Shown here piece by piece: positions 11,254 to 19,874 of a DNA stretch of 56,001 nt; the first letter of the stretch is position 1; each line of letters opens with the position of its first letter. The stretch is taken from positions 1 through 56,001 of the forward strand of contig NZ_LXYR01000034.1 of NCBI RefSeq assembly GCF_001650195.1, in the 5' to 3' direction. The DNA is from Phormidesmis priestleyi BC1401. GTDB lineage: Bacteria; Cyanobacteriota; Cyanobacteriia; Leptolyngbyales; Leptolyngbyaceae. Below the pieces are notes generated by a model. That model saw nothing but the letters and a program-made list of their open reading frames with translations. It was not told the DNA's origin and did not search any database. The translations under genes and the position numbers were made by a program.

Positions 11254-12456
11254 ATGACCACCAACTTTAATTACGTCAAATGTCCGAAATGTGGACACGA
11301 TCGCAATCCGTCTACTGCTACTAAATGTGAAATCTGCGGGACTTCTTTGCGAAAGACCGGTTCACCTGTAGCGCTGATTGGAGCAGGAATCGTCACGATC
11401 GCCCTTCTAGGAGCGGGAGCCTATCTCTTAAAAGACAAAATACCAGGATTAGCACCTCAAGCAACAAAATCTCCTGATACTACAGCAGTTGCCCCAAATC
11501 AACCCACTCCATCGGCCTCCCCATCTTCAGTTGCGATCGCCCCTAACAATGTTCCACAGGTTCAGGGTGCCGTTGTTTCTACCTATCGCAGCCTTGCAGA
11601 GGTGCCGAATGTGCCTCAGGGCGTGTTCAATTACGGGGGATCGACCACATTTGCGCCATTGCGCTCTCCGGCTGTGGTCGGCACAATCAATCAAGCTCAC
11701 CCGCAATTTCAAGTGCGCTACACCGAGCCAACCACAGGCAAACCGGGTTCGGGCAGCGGCATTGAAATGCTGGTTGGCGGGCAACTGAGTTTCGCGCAAT
11801 CTTCACGGTCGCTCAAAGATGAAGAATATGCGAAGGCAAAGAATCGAGGGTTTGCTTTAGAAGAGGTTCCGGTAGCGATCGATGGCATTGCACTTTATGT
11901 CAATCCTCGACTGATTAATCAAGGGGTCAAAGGTCTGACTCTGGCTCAAGTGCGAGATATCTTCACAGGCAAGATCAACAACTGGCAAGCAGTCGGAGGA
12001 CCTAATCTCGCCATCGCTCCGTTTAGCCGCAACTTGCAATCGGGGGGCACCGTCGATTTCTTCCATGAGAACATTATGGAAAAACAACCGTTAGGTGCCA
12101 ATGTGAAAGAAGTGCGAAACACAACCGAATCTATTCGGCAAGTCGCCACAGCTGAAGGGGGCATTGGTTATGCAACCGCAGCAGAGGTGATTAATCAGCA
12201 ACTGATTCGTCTAATCCCAATTGCTAAAGAAGATGGTAGTCAGGCATTTGTGTCGCCTTGCGCTGACGCTACTTGTGCAGCCATCAACGAAAAAGGGTTT
12301 GCAGACAGCTCTTACCCGATCACCAGGCGGCTATTCGTCATTATTAAACGAGATGGTAGATTTGATGAGCAAGCGGGAGTCGCCTACGCCAATATGCTTT
12401 TAAGCGATGAGGGACAAAAGCTGGCAGAGCAGGCAGGTTTTGTGCCGATTCGTTAG
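11254..12456 (+). CDS. Zinc-ribbon, membrane-anchored PstS-like substrate-binding protein
   Basis: A 400-residue protein with an unusual build. An N-terminal zinc ribbon (CPKC at about 10-13, CEIC at about 27-30) is followed by one membrane helix (about 40-62), then a Pro/Ser/Thr-rich linker to about 110, then a PstS/phosphate-binding-type domain starting GVFNYGGSTTFAPL. The domain runs to the C-terminus with the usual PstS-like segments (GIALYVNP, IFTGKINNW, GTVDFF). Orientation predicts a cytoplasmic zinc ribbon and an external binding domain. It begins 85 bases after the tubulin-like gene, probably in the same transcript. No ABC permease or ATPase genes accompany it, so a sensing or scaffolding role is more likely than transport; this is inference. 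Confidence 0.85.
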   Translation: MTTNFNYVKCPKCGHDRNPSTATKCEICGTSLRKTGSPVALIGAGIVTIALLGAGAYLLKDKIPGLAPQATKSPDTTAVAPNQPTPSASPSSVAIAPNNVPQVQGAVVSTYRSLAEVPNVPQGVFNYGGSTTFAPLRSPAVVGTINQAHPQFQVRYTEPTTGKPGSGSGIEMLVGGQLSFAQSSRSLKDEEYAKAKNRGFALEEVPVAIDGIALYVNPRLINQGVKGLTLAQVRDIFTGKINNWQAVGGPNLAIAPFSRNLQSGGTVDFFHENIMEKQPLGANVKEVRNTTESIRQVATAEGGIGYATAAEVINQQLIRLIPIAKEDGSQAFVSPCADATCAAINEKGFADSSYPITRRLFVIIKRDGRFDEQAGVAYANMLLSDEGQKLAEQAGFVPIR

Positions 12457-12481
12457 AAAAGTAGTTGGCTATGACTCACCC

Positions 12482-12685
12482 CTACCCAAAGGGGTCGAGT
12501 CGCCAAACCACGATCGTGTCTTCTTTTCGGGCAAACTCAAAGGCTTGTTTCAGTCCAGGGCGATCGGCGTTTGCTCCGCTCATCTTGTCTGAGAAGATTT
12601 TTTCACAATCGGCAGATTGCAAAGCATCATGTTGCAGTGCCAGATTTTGGTCGTCTGTAGAAACTCGTTCGTAGCCAATCAGCAT
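12482..12685 (-). pseudogene. Serine recombinase (Tn3-type resolvase), N-terminal fragment
   Basis: Encodes the first 67 residues of a resolvase/invertase: MLIGYERVSTDDQNLALQ with the catalytic Ser10 context (RVST), then IFSDKMSGANADRPGL and VVWRLDPFG. Intact relatives read WRLDRLGRS and continue for over 100 more residues with a helix-turn-helix. Here the frame stops at WRLDPFG, so most of the catalytic domain and all of the DNA-binding domain are lost. It is a remnant of a Tn3-like transposon or plasmid resolution system. Confidence 0.85.
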
Positions 12686-12901
12686 CGTTGAGGATTCTAG
12701 TGTCCTGTTATTGTCTCAGAACTCGTTAAACTTGCCACGTTTTGAGACATAGATTCATTAACAAGTTGATTGACACGTTGGTGAACCTGAAAGCCTCGTT
12801 TTGGGAAAGCGCGTTCCACTGTAAAACAAAGGAGCGTTTAAGACAGATGTCACGATCGTGGTCAGCGGCTACTAAGATCATTGCAACTTCACCAACGGTC
12901 T
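12686..12901. other. Possible resolution-site remnant upstream of resolvase fragment
   Basis: TGTCTCAGAAC and TTTTGAGACA (about 12713-12750) form an imperfect inverted repeat just upstream of the resolvase start. Resolvases normally bind such sites next to their own gene (res), so this could be the remains of one. No gene is evident. Confidence 0.3.
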
Positions 12902-13486
12902 TCAACTGCTCGGTGCACCACGGTTGTTATACAGTGGCGCGATGCGATGATCCCACTGCTCCTGCGTGATTCGCCAATCTACCTCGTTCCACCCTCGCTC
13001 AGACATCCACGAGGAACCCGGACGAATGGCAACGACTTCTGCACCAATCCCCTGAGCCAACCGAGCGATCCGCTCGTTCGCGCTCACGGTGGAACCGGAA
13101 ATGACATCCAGCTTTAATTCTCTAAATCCAAAATTGAGCAGGGCACGCCCCACTTCAATCGCATAGGCATAGCGGCCCCAATAGTTCGGTGCAAGTTCGA
13201 TTCCCAGTTCCATTTCACCCCCTGGGCACTGTGCTCCCCGCAGTCCACAGCAGCCGACGAGTACTTTAGGTTCTTGTCGTTGCACGATCGCGAGTTGGTA
13301 GTTAATGCGGGGGCGATCACCAGCCCACCTCAAAAATGTTTCAAACAAACGTGTTGCTTGTTCAGGGTTAGCATCTCCTGGCTTGTAGAAGGTCTGGCTG
13401 CGTGGATCAGCTTGATAACCCAAAAATGAAGGGCGATCCGACTCAACGAAATCCCGCAGTAGAAATCTTTTGGTCACAATTTCCAT
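12902..13486 (-). CDS. GNAT family N-acetyltransferase (RimJ/RimL-like)
   Basis: A 194-residue acetyltransferase that transfers acetyl from acetyl-CoA to an amine. It opens TKRFLLRDFVESDRPSFLGYQADPRS, the usual start of RimJ/RimL-type GNATs. The core strands follow (ELGIELAPNYWGRYAYAIEVGRALLNFGF), but the pyrophosphate-binding RGxGxG loop is a variant (WGRYAYA). The end, GTVSANERIARLAQGIGAE, corresponds to the S..N...A...GF segment of this family. The substrate (ribosomal protein, antibiotic or small amine) cannot be told. It is a single gene downstream of a deaminase on the same strand, 198 bases apart. Confidence 0.85.
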   Translation of the reverse strand: MEIVTKRFLLRDFVESDRPSFLGYQADPRSQTFYKPGDANPEQATRLFETFLRWAGDRPRINYQLAIVQRQEPKVLVGCCGLRGAQCPGGEMELGIELAPNYWGRYAYAIEVGRALLNFGFRELKLDVISGSTVSANERIARLAQGIGAEVVAIRPGSSWMSERGWNEVDWRITQEQWDHRIAPLYNNRGAPSS

Positions 13487-13684
13487 ATCAGCAAACGACC
13501 CAATCGAGAGCTAATGATTACGCCCTACGAAGGCGAAGTGCTGGGGATGCTAGTGCACTACCTGGTGCTGTAGGTAAGTGAGGGGCAATCACTTCTATCG
13601 GGGACCGCCCTCTCTTCCATAACCCTACTGTGTATACACAAGCGATGTGAAATCGGGGATAGGCGCGTACTGAGCCGCCCCAGA

Positions 13685-14185
13685 CTACACGCTTGAAGAT
13701 GAGCTGTGCCGACGGCGGTGTAGCTCATGCACTTGCTCCGCGAGTTCAGAATAGGGACCCTCTACCACGAGATCGGGAACAATCTCTCGAATCGGCAGAG
13801 TTCGCACAGGCGATGCGGGAACCCCCAAATCGGCAAGCCAGGCTGCCAGTTGCTCGCAGGAACTGACATACACGATGCGACCCAGCCCAACCCAGCCGTG
13901 GGCCGCCGCACACATCGGGCAGTGCTCACCCGACGTGAAAACGGTTGCTCCAGCTCGTTCTTCAGGCGTCATATTCGTTGCCGCCCAGCGTGCCAGCGCA
14001 AACTCAGGATGCTGGGTGAGATCGCCAGAAGCGATACGGTTGTAGTCCTCAGCCAGGACAGTTCCGTCGGCACCGACCAACACAGAGCCAAAAGGCTCGT
14101 TACCAGATTCTAGTGCCTCGGTTGCCAGTTCTACACAGCGGCGCAGATGCCGCAAGTCGGCGTCATTCATTCTGATGGGTTCCAA
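13685..14185 (-). CDS. Nucleoside/guanine deaminase-like protein (CMP/dCMP deaminase fold)
   Basis: A 166-residue zinc hydrolase of the cytidine deaminase fold. The zinc ligands and the proton shuttle are visible: His59 and Glu61 in HPEFA, Cys89 and Cys92 in GEHCPMC. The N-terminal EPFGSVLVGADGTVLAE is typical of the guanine deaminase/TadA-like branch. It probably deaminates a purine or related base in salvage. GEHCPMC replaces the common EPCPMC, a conservative change. The C-terminal tail ends in five Ser. An internal Met6 is an alternative start. It is transcribed towards the acetyltransferase gene but with a wide gap. Confidence 0.85.
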   Translation of the reverse strand: MEPIRMNDADLRHLRRCVELATEALESGNEPFGSVLVGADGTVLAEDYNRIASGDLTQHPEFALARWAATNMTPEERAGATVFTSGEHCPMCAAAHGWVGLGRIVYVSSCEQLAAWLADLGVPASPVRTLPIREIVPDLVVEGPYSELAEQVHELHRRRHSSSSSV

Positions 14186-14275
14186 GCATTGTCGCCTATC
14201 TTACCGCAAGCCCCTCGTGAACTAACCCAAACCACTTCAACCCTTGGGGATCCGCAAAAAAGGGAATTGCTGACC

Positions 14276-15666
14276 TTATCGATAAAACGTCACCTTGTAG
14301 GGCTGATCCTTTTGGGGAGTGTTGCGATTGACCAGGTCAGAGATGCTATTCGTGCTGCTAATCACCTCCCAACCCACCTCAGAAAAAGTCTTTCCATTAA
14401 AAATATTTTCTGCTAACAAAGGCTGCGTCAAAGCCTGAGAAAAGGCATCAAGCCCGACCAGTCGTTCAATCAGAGGCGCTAACGCTGCATTGTCTGGTAC
14501 ATCCTCCGCACAAAGCCCGACATAAAACTCAACCTTATCTACATCACCGTATAGCTCTTGCAAAAGTTTTTGAGCCTCGCGATCTCCCGTAATCTGGTCA
14601 AAATCAGTAACCCGTGGATAGCCAGACATTTCTCGATAGTCGTTATAGCTTGCCATTTGAGAGACTCGCCCCAGGTTAACGGTCGCCAGCTCTGTGAGCT
14701 TGACTAAGAAATCAGCCGTATTGAACAAACCAAGACGACTTGCGGGTTGTGAGCAGGTTTCCTCAAATAATTCCCCTAATCCCTTATTAATTAGCATCTG
14801 GTTATTCCACAGGCTGGTGATCATGGGGACTTCTTTACCGTCATAGACCAACGTATTGGGAAGGGCACTGTGCCAACGGTAAACCAGACTAAATTCCAGG
14901 GTCATCCAGTTGGTGCGATACCACTTTTCTTGGGTGAAGGAGGGAGGATCAACAATGACTTTGAAATGGTAAGGAGTCAGGTGGTTAACATACTCCTCCA
15001 CCACAATTTTCATAATTACAACCATTAGAATGTTTCTTGCCGTTTGAAAGAGGCGTTCATCATCCCAATCTGGATATTTTTCTGCCATTAACTTGCACAG
15101 GCGATTGTGTTCTCTCAAGCAGAGAACATTCAGCATGACATAGCCAACCTGTACATTTGCCCGCTCAACTCCCATCGCAAACAGTTGAGATTTTACCGCT
15201 GGAGGGAGTCTTTTCTCATCATTGAGGGGTTCATAAAGCCCTGCGAATTCTGGTTTAACAATCCCCTGTTCAGGGTCATCGTAATAAAACAGTGGATACT
15301 CTTCACCATTAATCATTTGGCTCTTAAGCCTACCCCCCTTGAATGATCGCAACAGATGAGTGGATTTTGGAGTTAATCCATAAACCGGACTCAGATCAAT
15401 ATGGTGATTGGAGGTGTTTTTGAGGGGATTGTCGCGATCTTTGCGGAGAAACCCATCGGTGAACCACTGCACCCAGTAGGGAAACAAGAGGGAGGATTTT
15501 TCTGAATGGATCGTAATGGACTTGCCGTTTTGGTCTCTTCTTTTTTCAAATAAAACAGCCAGGTCTTCGAGTTTAGGTAAATTTCCTGCCTGATTGAAGA
15601 CCGGATCGGGGGGAAGATGGCGACCAATATAGGTGCGATCAATCAGCGAGTCCCATGACGTATAGG
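14276..15666 (-). pseudogene. COX-like animal-type haem peroxidase, C-terminal part of a gene split by a MITE
   Basis: The frame encodes most of a cyclooxygenase-type haem peroxidase/fatty-acid dioxygenase. It starts inside the MITE and runs through SWDSLIDRTYIGRHLPPDP, HIDLSPVYGL, REHNRL and YRWHSALPNTL to a natural C-terminus VTFYR. The YRWH segment matches the COX YHWH motif, which holds the catalytic Tyr and the proximal haem His; LREHNRL is the family's conserved Arg-Glu helix. The longest conventional start is TTG at 15487, but homologous sequence clearly extends further upstream to 15660. The N-terminal part lies at 15743-16042. If intact, the enzyme would oxidise fatty acids; in this window it is interrupted. 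Confidence 0.85.
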
Positions 15667-15761
15667 TATAGCCGTCGCCACTTTGCTTAGGACATTTTTG
15701 GCAGTGTGCTTCGCGTGCTGCCGAAGATGTCTCTGTCCTAACCTATGTGGCGACGGCTATA
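15667..15761. mobile_element. 95-bp MITE inserted in the haem peroxidase gene
   Basis: Perfect 14-bp terminal inverted repeats (TATAGCCGTCGCCA at 15667-15680, complement at 15748-15761), extended inwards by TTAGGACA boxes on both sides. TA at each outer end fits the TA target preference of IS630/Tc1-type elements. It has no coding capacity. A diverged relative lies at 420-521. Insertion brings a stop codon and separates the peroxidase N-terminus from its body. Confidence 0.85.
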
Positions 15762-16042
15762 TCAGTTTTCTTAGGAATTCCCTTTCCCGGAATATATCCC
15801 TCGATCGATTGAAATCTCTCATCCTCTGTTCCTGGAATAAACGGCTCTAGCGTCATCATACTGAACGCATAAGGGCGAGTCGGAACTTTGTAGACGACGT
15901 TGTTGATCAGCAGCTTATTGGCTTGACGCTTGAAGAAATCGTTGCTTTGAATCAAAGCCCAAAACCACTGAAAGTGAGTTAAAGCAAAGGTTTGAAGCTT
16001 ATTACCAAACCCATCTCTGGATGTATCTCTGCCTGTAGCCAT
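15743..16042 (-). pseudogene. COX-like haem peroxidase, N-terminal part (99 aa), cut by a MITE
   Basis: The gene's true start is kept: MATGRDTSRDGF, then KLQTFALTHFQWFWALIQSNDFFKR and the membrane-proximal helix region, up to IPKKTDIA. At that point the reading frame enters the MITE and stops after AVAT. The next expected residues (TSWDSLIDR) appear on the other side at about 15660, one frame out of register even when the element is removed at TA. So either excision scars or an extra small lesion are also present. Confidence 0.8.
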
Positions 16043-16220
16043 TTGATTGCTTCCCTCTCAATAACGCCTCAAGCCTGTTCGCACCCATCTCAAGCACGAA
16101 AATAACATTCCGGGAGAGGAACTCCTAGAATGTAATACTTCTTCTCAAGTAAAAATACGTTCAATGGTTCGGCATTTGCCTGTTTTGATGGGAGAAGTAA
16201 GGCGATTGTTCTTTGCGTTT

Positions 16221-16358
16221 CTAAAATTGATTAAGCAGCATGTCGTATTTTGCGTGAGAACCAATCCAGAACCAGATGATCGTGTCTTCATTTAATTGAC
16301 CGACTGCTCGATAGTTTCTGTTGATCTGCGCAGAATAAATTGAAGTGCACACGCCCAT
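16221..16358 (-). pseudogene. RelE/HigB-type toxin remnant (C-terminal)
   Basis: A short minus-strand frame (45 residues from ATG 16358) encodes YSAQINRNYRAVGQL, then DTIIWFWIGSHAKYD. This matches the C-terminal part of RelE/ParE-superfamily mRNA-interferase toxins, where the Y-R motif and the W-I-G-H-Y segment form the RNase core. The N-terminal half is absent and no antitoxin gene is adjacent, so it is a relic. The frame is too short for routine gene calling. Confidence 0.65.
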
Positions 16359-16437
16359 TGCAGCAGCGACCCTAGCACTCACTCAGATGCTGACCAATGA
16401 AGGAAGAAGACTCTATTGATCATCCCCTTTTTCCACT

Positions 16438-16471
16438 GACTAACTATTGACGAATAGTTAGTCAGTGATAA
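16438..16471. repeat. 34-bp perfect palindrome
   Basis: CACTGACTAACTATT and its exact complement are separated by GACG. No T-run follows on either strand, so a terminator role is doubtful. It could be a regulator-binding site or the end of a mobile element. Confidence 0.6.
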
Positions 16472-16556
16472 AACAAAGCCTCTTGAGCGATCGCATTTTC
16501 TCATCTTGGTCTTAGAACTCAAGTTTGACTCTTAATCAAGGCAGCGCTAATCATTT

Positions 16557-16588
16557 ATTCTGTTTATTGCGTTGAAAATCGACAGAAT
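16557..16588. promoter_or_regulatory. Palindromic site 1 (imperfect 32-bp)
   Basis: ATTCTGT at the left and AATCGACAGAAT at the right match the half-sites of sites 2 and 3 with identical overall length. The left half is degenerate after ATTCTGT. It lies 250 bases upstream of the 110-aa gene. Confidence 0.55.
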
Positions 16589-16757
16589 TGACAAAGGTTG
16601 AATGTGGAGTGGTGAAGAAGACAAAATCGTAAACCGCGAATCAATTAGAGGGGCAGAACGTTTAAAAGCAAGGCTCACGAGATCCGAATGATTAGGCGTG
16701 CGGTTGCATCACCAATTTAACGAGGGGTCTTACAAGTCCTGGATTGAGCAGCGTCTT

Positions 16758-16789
16758 ATTCTGTCGATTTGAATTTCAATCGACAGAAT
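16758..16789. promoter_or_regulatory. Palindromic site 2 (32-bp)
   Basis: Half-site ATTCTGTCGAT and its complement ATCGACAGAAT flank a 10-base, A/T-rich, nearly symmetrical centre. It shares arms and length with site 3, whose start is 46 bases further right. Confidence 0.7.
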
Positions 16790-16803
16790 AATTCACCCTT
16801 ATA

Positions 16804-16835
16804 ATTCTGTCGATCTAGATGCAAATCGACAGAAC
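16804..16835. promoter_or_regulatory. Palindromic site 3 (32-bp), overlapping the ribosome-binding region
   Basis: Same 32-bp format with ATTCTGTCGAT and ATCGACAGAAC. It ends 3 bases before the ATG at 16839, so as DNA it would be a repressor site covering the transcription/translation start, and as RNA it would form a hairpin burying the Shine-Dalgarno region. Either way the downstream gene is likely tightly controlled. Confidence 0.7.
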
Positions 16836-16838
16836 AAA

Positions 16839-17171
16839 ATGAGCAGCCCTCATCTGGAAGCCGAGCGCGAGCGCCTTCTTCAACTCATTCAATCCATCCG
16901 CAACTCTGGCAGTGTGGCTCCGATAAACGTCTGGATCAGCCCTGCACCAAAGGGTGAACGCCTCTATTACAAACTCAGCAGCAAGAATCCTCAGCACAAA
17001 AACCAGCATTTAGGTAAAGCAGGGAGCGAGAAGTATCGTGACTGGAGAGCGAGGATACAACGACGGGAGGCGATCGCTGAGTTGGAGCAGCAGCTTTCTA
17101 TGCTGCAAGCTTTGATCGATCGCCAAGAAACTTCAGCCGGAATCCTGGATGTAACTAAAAACACAAACTAA
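16839..17171 (+). CDS. Small charged protein of unknown family, behind palindromic operators
   Basis: The 110-residue protein is very basic and helical. It has an N-terminal helix (EAERERLLQLIQSIR), a central β-like stretch (INVWISPAPKGERLYYKLS) with YYKL-SSKN..HKNQHLGKAGSEKYRDW resembling the YLGK..S..Y pattern of small HTH or relaxase-accessory proteins, and a C-terminal leucine-repeat coiled coil (AIAELEQQLSMLQALI). I do not recognise the family. The three 32-bp palindromes upstream suggest it may bind them and repress itself. It converges with pglZ, the stop codons lying 12 bases apart, so it could affect the end of the Pgl operon. Confidence 0.6.
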   Translation: MSSPHLEAERERLLQLIQSIRNSGSVAPINVWISPAPKGERLYYKLSSKNPQHKNQHLGKAGSEKYRDWRARIQRREAIAELEQQLSMLQALIDRQETSAGILDVTKNTN

Positions 17172-17183
17172 AGTCAGTTTCTC

Positions 17184-19874
17184 TTATTCCTTTTTCAAGC
17201 TGAATTGTTGGTGTAATATGTCGCGATCTAATTTGGCAATATCTAACATTGAGTCAAGCGCTACCACTACATAGCCATCAATATTGAGAATCCGTTGCAT
17301 GATGATTAAAAGGCTGCGAACGCGCGCAATCGGATAACCAATGATTCGTGACAGTGCATTCAAGGTAATCTTGCCGCCGGAGTCATCCATTGCTAAGAGT
17401 GCTCTAGCTAGTACATCGTCTCCTGGAAGCGTTCGTCCTGCTACTTTCTTGCGTGATTTGTAGATGGGCGAAGCTAGTAAATCAATGATCCACTGCGAGG
17501 GTTGCTGAGTAGAGTGTGGCACCTCGAACTCTACTTTTACTGAGAATAAGGGTCCAAAATCAGCTTGGATAATCGGTTGAGGCGACACCATCAATGGGGA
17601 AACATTTTCTATGAATGCGATCTGTTCCTCCCACCAGAGCGGCGTATCAACGGGTGCCTCAATCCATCCGGCAGGATAGGTAGTGGACGAGCAAAGAACA
17701 GCAATCGGGACAATCATTTCTTGAGGCGAAATCCCACCATGATATCCATTGTTTTTAGACCGATACCGAAGTCGCTCAGTCCAGGGGGCAATGAGAGAGT
17801 CTAAGTTAGGCAGTGCCACTCGTGAACCTTTAATCCGCAGTTCCCCCTCTTTAGGGTGACCATCATCTAACCGCCATCTTTCGCCACCCTCAGAAGATTT
17901 CTTGACCATCTTGTCATCGTCCATTTGATGATCAAAAACATGCCCATGATCGCTGAGTAGAATGACGAGGCGATTAGAGGCTTTGGCTTCGTAAAGCAGG
18001 ATCGATAGTACCTTAATTTCGTCTTGTGACCATTGAACATCAAGTTGATCACCCTTCGCTAGATAATCATCGATCGCGTTGATCACAACTCCAACAATCC
18101 GGTTTTGAGGAACCTTGACTGCGTTTCTCACCACATCTGCTAACACTCCATCTTGCTCACGGAGCGCATCCTTATGAAACAAAATAGGTGGAGAACCGTG
18201 GCGACAGTGTGCCAGAAGGGATGGTAGTGCTGCAAATCCTTTTTTCTCGTCAGGCGACTTACCCTGTCTTAAGTGCCCACAGAGCAAGCTGGTACGAGAG
18301 ACTTCTGTAGTAGAGGGGATAGCTGCTAGACCTGCGGTAACGGCTGATGTTTGTTCGTTCTGACACAGGGAAACCCAACGTCGTTCGGCTGTGATGTCTG
18401 CTACCAGTTCGCGACAAGCTGCCATACTCATCCCGTCCATAACAATGACAAGCACTGGTGCGTGGGATGCCAGAGGCGCAACGATCGCTTCTAAAATGTG
18501 TTCCACAGGAAGCACGGCTTTTCCAGTAGAACCCACTTCTACCCAGTTTTGTAGTAAGGTAGCAAACTGAAAAGCTTGCTGTTCCCGGAGCGCAGTAACT
18601 TGGTTAAAGAGGATGGCATAGGCTTCAGATAACTCTCGAATTGACTCACTCCATCGCAGTGAAAGCCTTGCCCAATCGACAAATCCCCCTTCAGTTTGAT
18701 AATTCATCATGGCTTCGGCCAAAGATTCAGTGGGCTTTGGCATTTTTTGACTAGCCATCCACTCCATCAAGCGAATTGCCATAGCAATACGGTTTAGTCG
18801 GCGACATTCTGAGGGAGCTTTGGCTCGGTCATGATTGAGAACAGATTCATGAGCCATGTGAATTGGCTGGATGAAATCTGTTTTTTTTGTCTTCAGAGTG
18901 TCTCCCAGACATTTTCCTAAGGTAGCTAGCCGTTGTTCAAAGCCTGTAGGAGAGGTATCGCTCAAATAAGCAAACGATTCTGCACCTATTTCCAGCAAGA
19001 TTTTATCTGTACGCTGTAGGAGCTGATGCTTTTGGTCAGAATTAAATTGCTGCAAACAGGCTGTTGCAACCTGTCCCCACCGAAATACTGAATGGGAATC
19101 AATTACCGTGCCACCGAGATAACGTTCCTCAAGTTTGCCGATCGCTTTGTCCAGTCTCCCATTCACATCGGGATGTAAAAGCACCTCAAGCGCTAATCCA
19201 ACGGGTAGCGCATCTGGGCGCTCACTACTCAAAACACAATGAAGGACAGTTCTAGTTGCTGAACCCGCTGTGGATGTCAACCAATCAACCGCAGACTTGC
19301 GAAATACATCGGGTGCTGCTTTCAATTTTGCTACATTGTCTGCATCAGTTGACCAGTTAAGAATTGCCAGGAGATCGGGGCGGTGATCCGTCAACCCAAT
19401 TCCCTGGTTTGTGAGAATGAACCAAACGGTTTCGGCATCAAGAAATCCTCCACTAACTGACGGATAACCACCGGAGGGAACCCAATCCATCAAGTAGTCG
19501 GCAATCCAAGGAGCTTGCATGAGCCGCGGATCGATTGAATTTGCCCGAAACAACGTTTTGATAATTTGCCAACTGTCAATCAGATGCAGTTTTCGTCTCG
19601 CTAATCGCAGCAGAACATCATCGCCCAAATCAGCTTCATCAAGACTTGTCAGAAGCACTGTAATGGTTGGATCGCTGTGAGTTTCACGAAGCGCAAGCCG
19701 CATGGCTAGAGGCGAGTCGCACTGCTCAATTCGGTAGGTTTCTGAGCCATCGTGTTTAAGGCGATCGCCTGTCCAACGTCCTTGAGCGCGAATTCCAATG
19801 ATTTGAGCGTCAGGAGTTTTCTGCCGGATGGCAGCTATTTGAGCTTTGATTTGGCTAAAGGTAGGTGCTGTCAC
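17184..19874 (-). CDS. pglZ: BREX type 2 alkaline-phosphatase-fold protein PglZ
   Basis: The 896-residue protein belongs to the PglZ family of the Pgl/BREX phage-defence systems. The PglZ domain of the alkaline phosphatase superfamily begins at about residue 473: VLVIVMDGMS holds metal-ligand Asp480, and LLSDHGHVFDH holds Asp642 and His643. The long N-terminal region (1-450) is helical, and the C-terminal 150 residues form a separate domain. PglZ is the one component found in all BREX types and is needed for protection; its phosphatase or nuclease substrate is still debated. It is the last gene of the operon and overlaps pglY by four bases (ATGA), indicating translational coupling. Confidence 0.92.
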   Translation of the reverse strand: MTAPTFSQIKAQIAAIRQKTPDAQIIGIRAQGRWTGDRLKHDGSETYRIEQCDSPLAMRLALRETHSDPTITVLLTSLDEADLGDDVLLRLARRKLHLIDSWQIIKTLFRANSIDPRLMQAPWIADYLMDWVPSGGYPSVSGGFLDAETVWFILTNQGIGLTDHRPDLLAILNWSTDADNVAKLKAAPDVFRKSAVDWLTSTAGSATRTVLHCVLSSERPDALPVGLALEVLLHPDVNGRLDKAIGKLEERYLGGTVIDSHSVFRWGQVATACLQQFNSDQKHQLLQRTDKILLEIGAESFAYLSDTSPTGFEQRLATLGKCLGDTLKTKKTDFIQPIHMAHESVLNHDRAKAPSECRRLNRIAMAIRLMEWMASQKMPKPTESLAEAMMNYQTEGGFVDWARLSLRWSESIRELSEAYAILFNQVTALREQQAFQFATLLQNWVEVGSTGKAVLPVEHILEAIVAPLASHAPVLVIVMDGMSMAACRELVADITAERRWVSLCQNEQTSAVTAGLAAIPSTTEVSRTSLLCGHLRQGKSPDEKKGFAALPSLLAHCRHGSPPILFHKDALREQDGVLADVVRNAVKVPQNRIVGVVINAIDDYLAKGDQLDVQWSQDEIKVLSILLYEAKASNRLVILLSDHGHVFDHQMDDDKMVKKSSEGGERWRLDDGHPKEGELRIKGSRVALPNLDSLIAPWTERLRYRSKNNGYHGGISPQEMIVPIAVLCSSTTYPAGWIEAPVDTPLWWEEQIAFIENVSPLMVSPQPIIQADFGPLFSVKVEFEVPHSTQQPSQWIIDLLASPIYKSRKKVAGRTLPGDDVLARALLAMDDSGGKITLNALSRIIGYPIARVRSLLIIMQRILNIDGYVVVALDSMLDIAKLDRDILHQQFSLKKE

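Larger units (their letters stand above)
16043..16838. other. Regulatory and debris region: toxin remnant, perfect palindrome, three 32-bp palindromic sites
   Basis: About 800 bases between the peroxidase start and the 110-aa gene. It holds a RelE-type toxin remnant (16221-16358), a 34-bp perfect palindrome (16438-16471) and three related 32-bp palindromes (16557-16588, 16758-16789, 16804-16835). No intact gene is evident. Confidence 0.6.

Noticed and set aside
11254-12456. Calling the PstS-like gene a phosphate transporter component (pstS)
   Set aside because: No pstC, pstA or pstB genes are present, and the zinc ribbon plus membrane anchor are not features of PstS.
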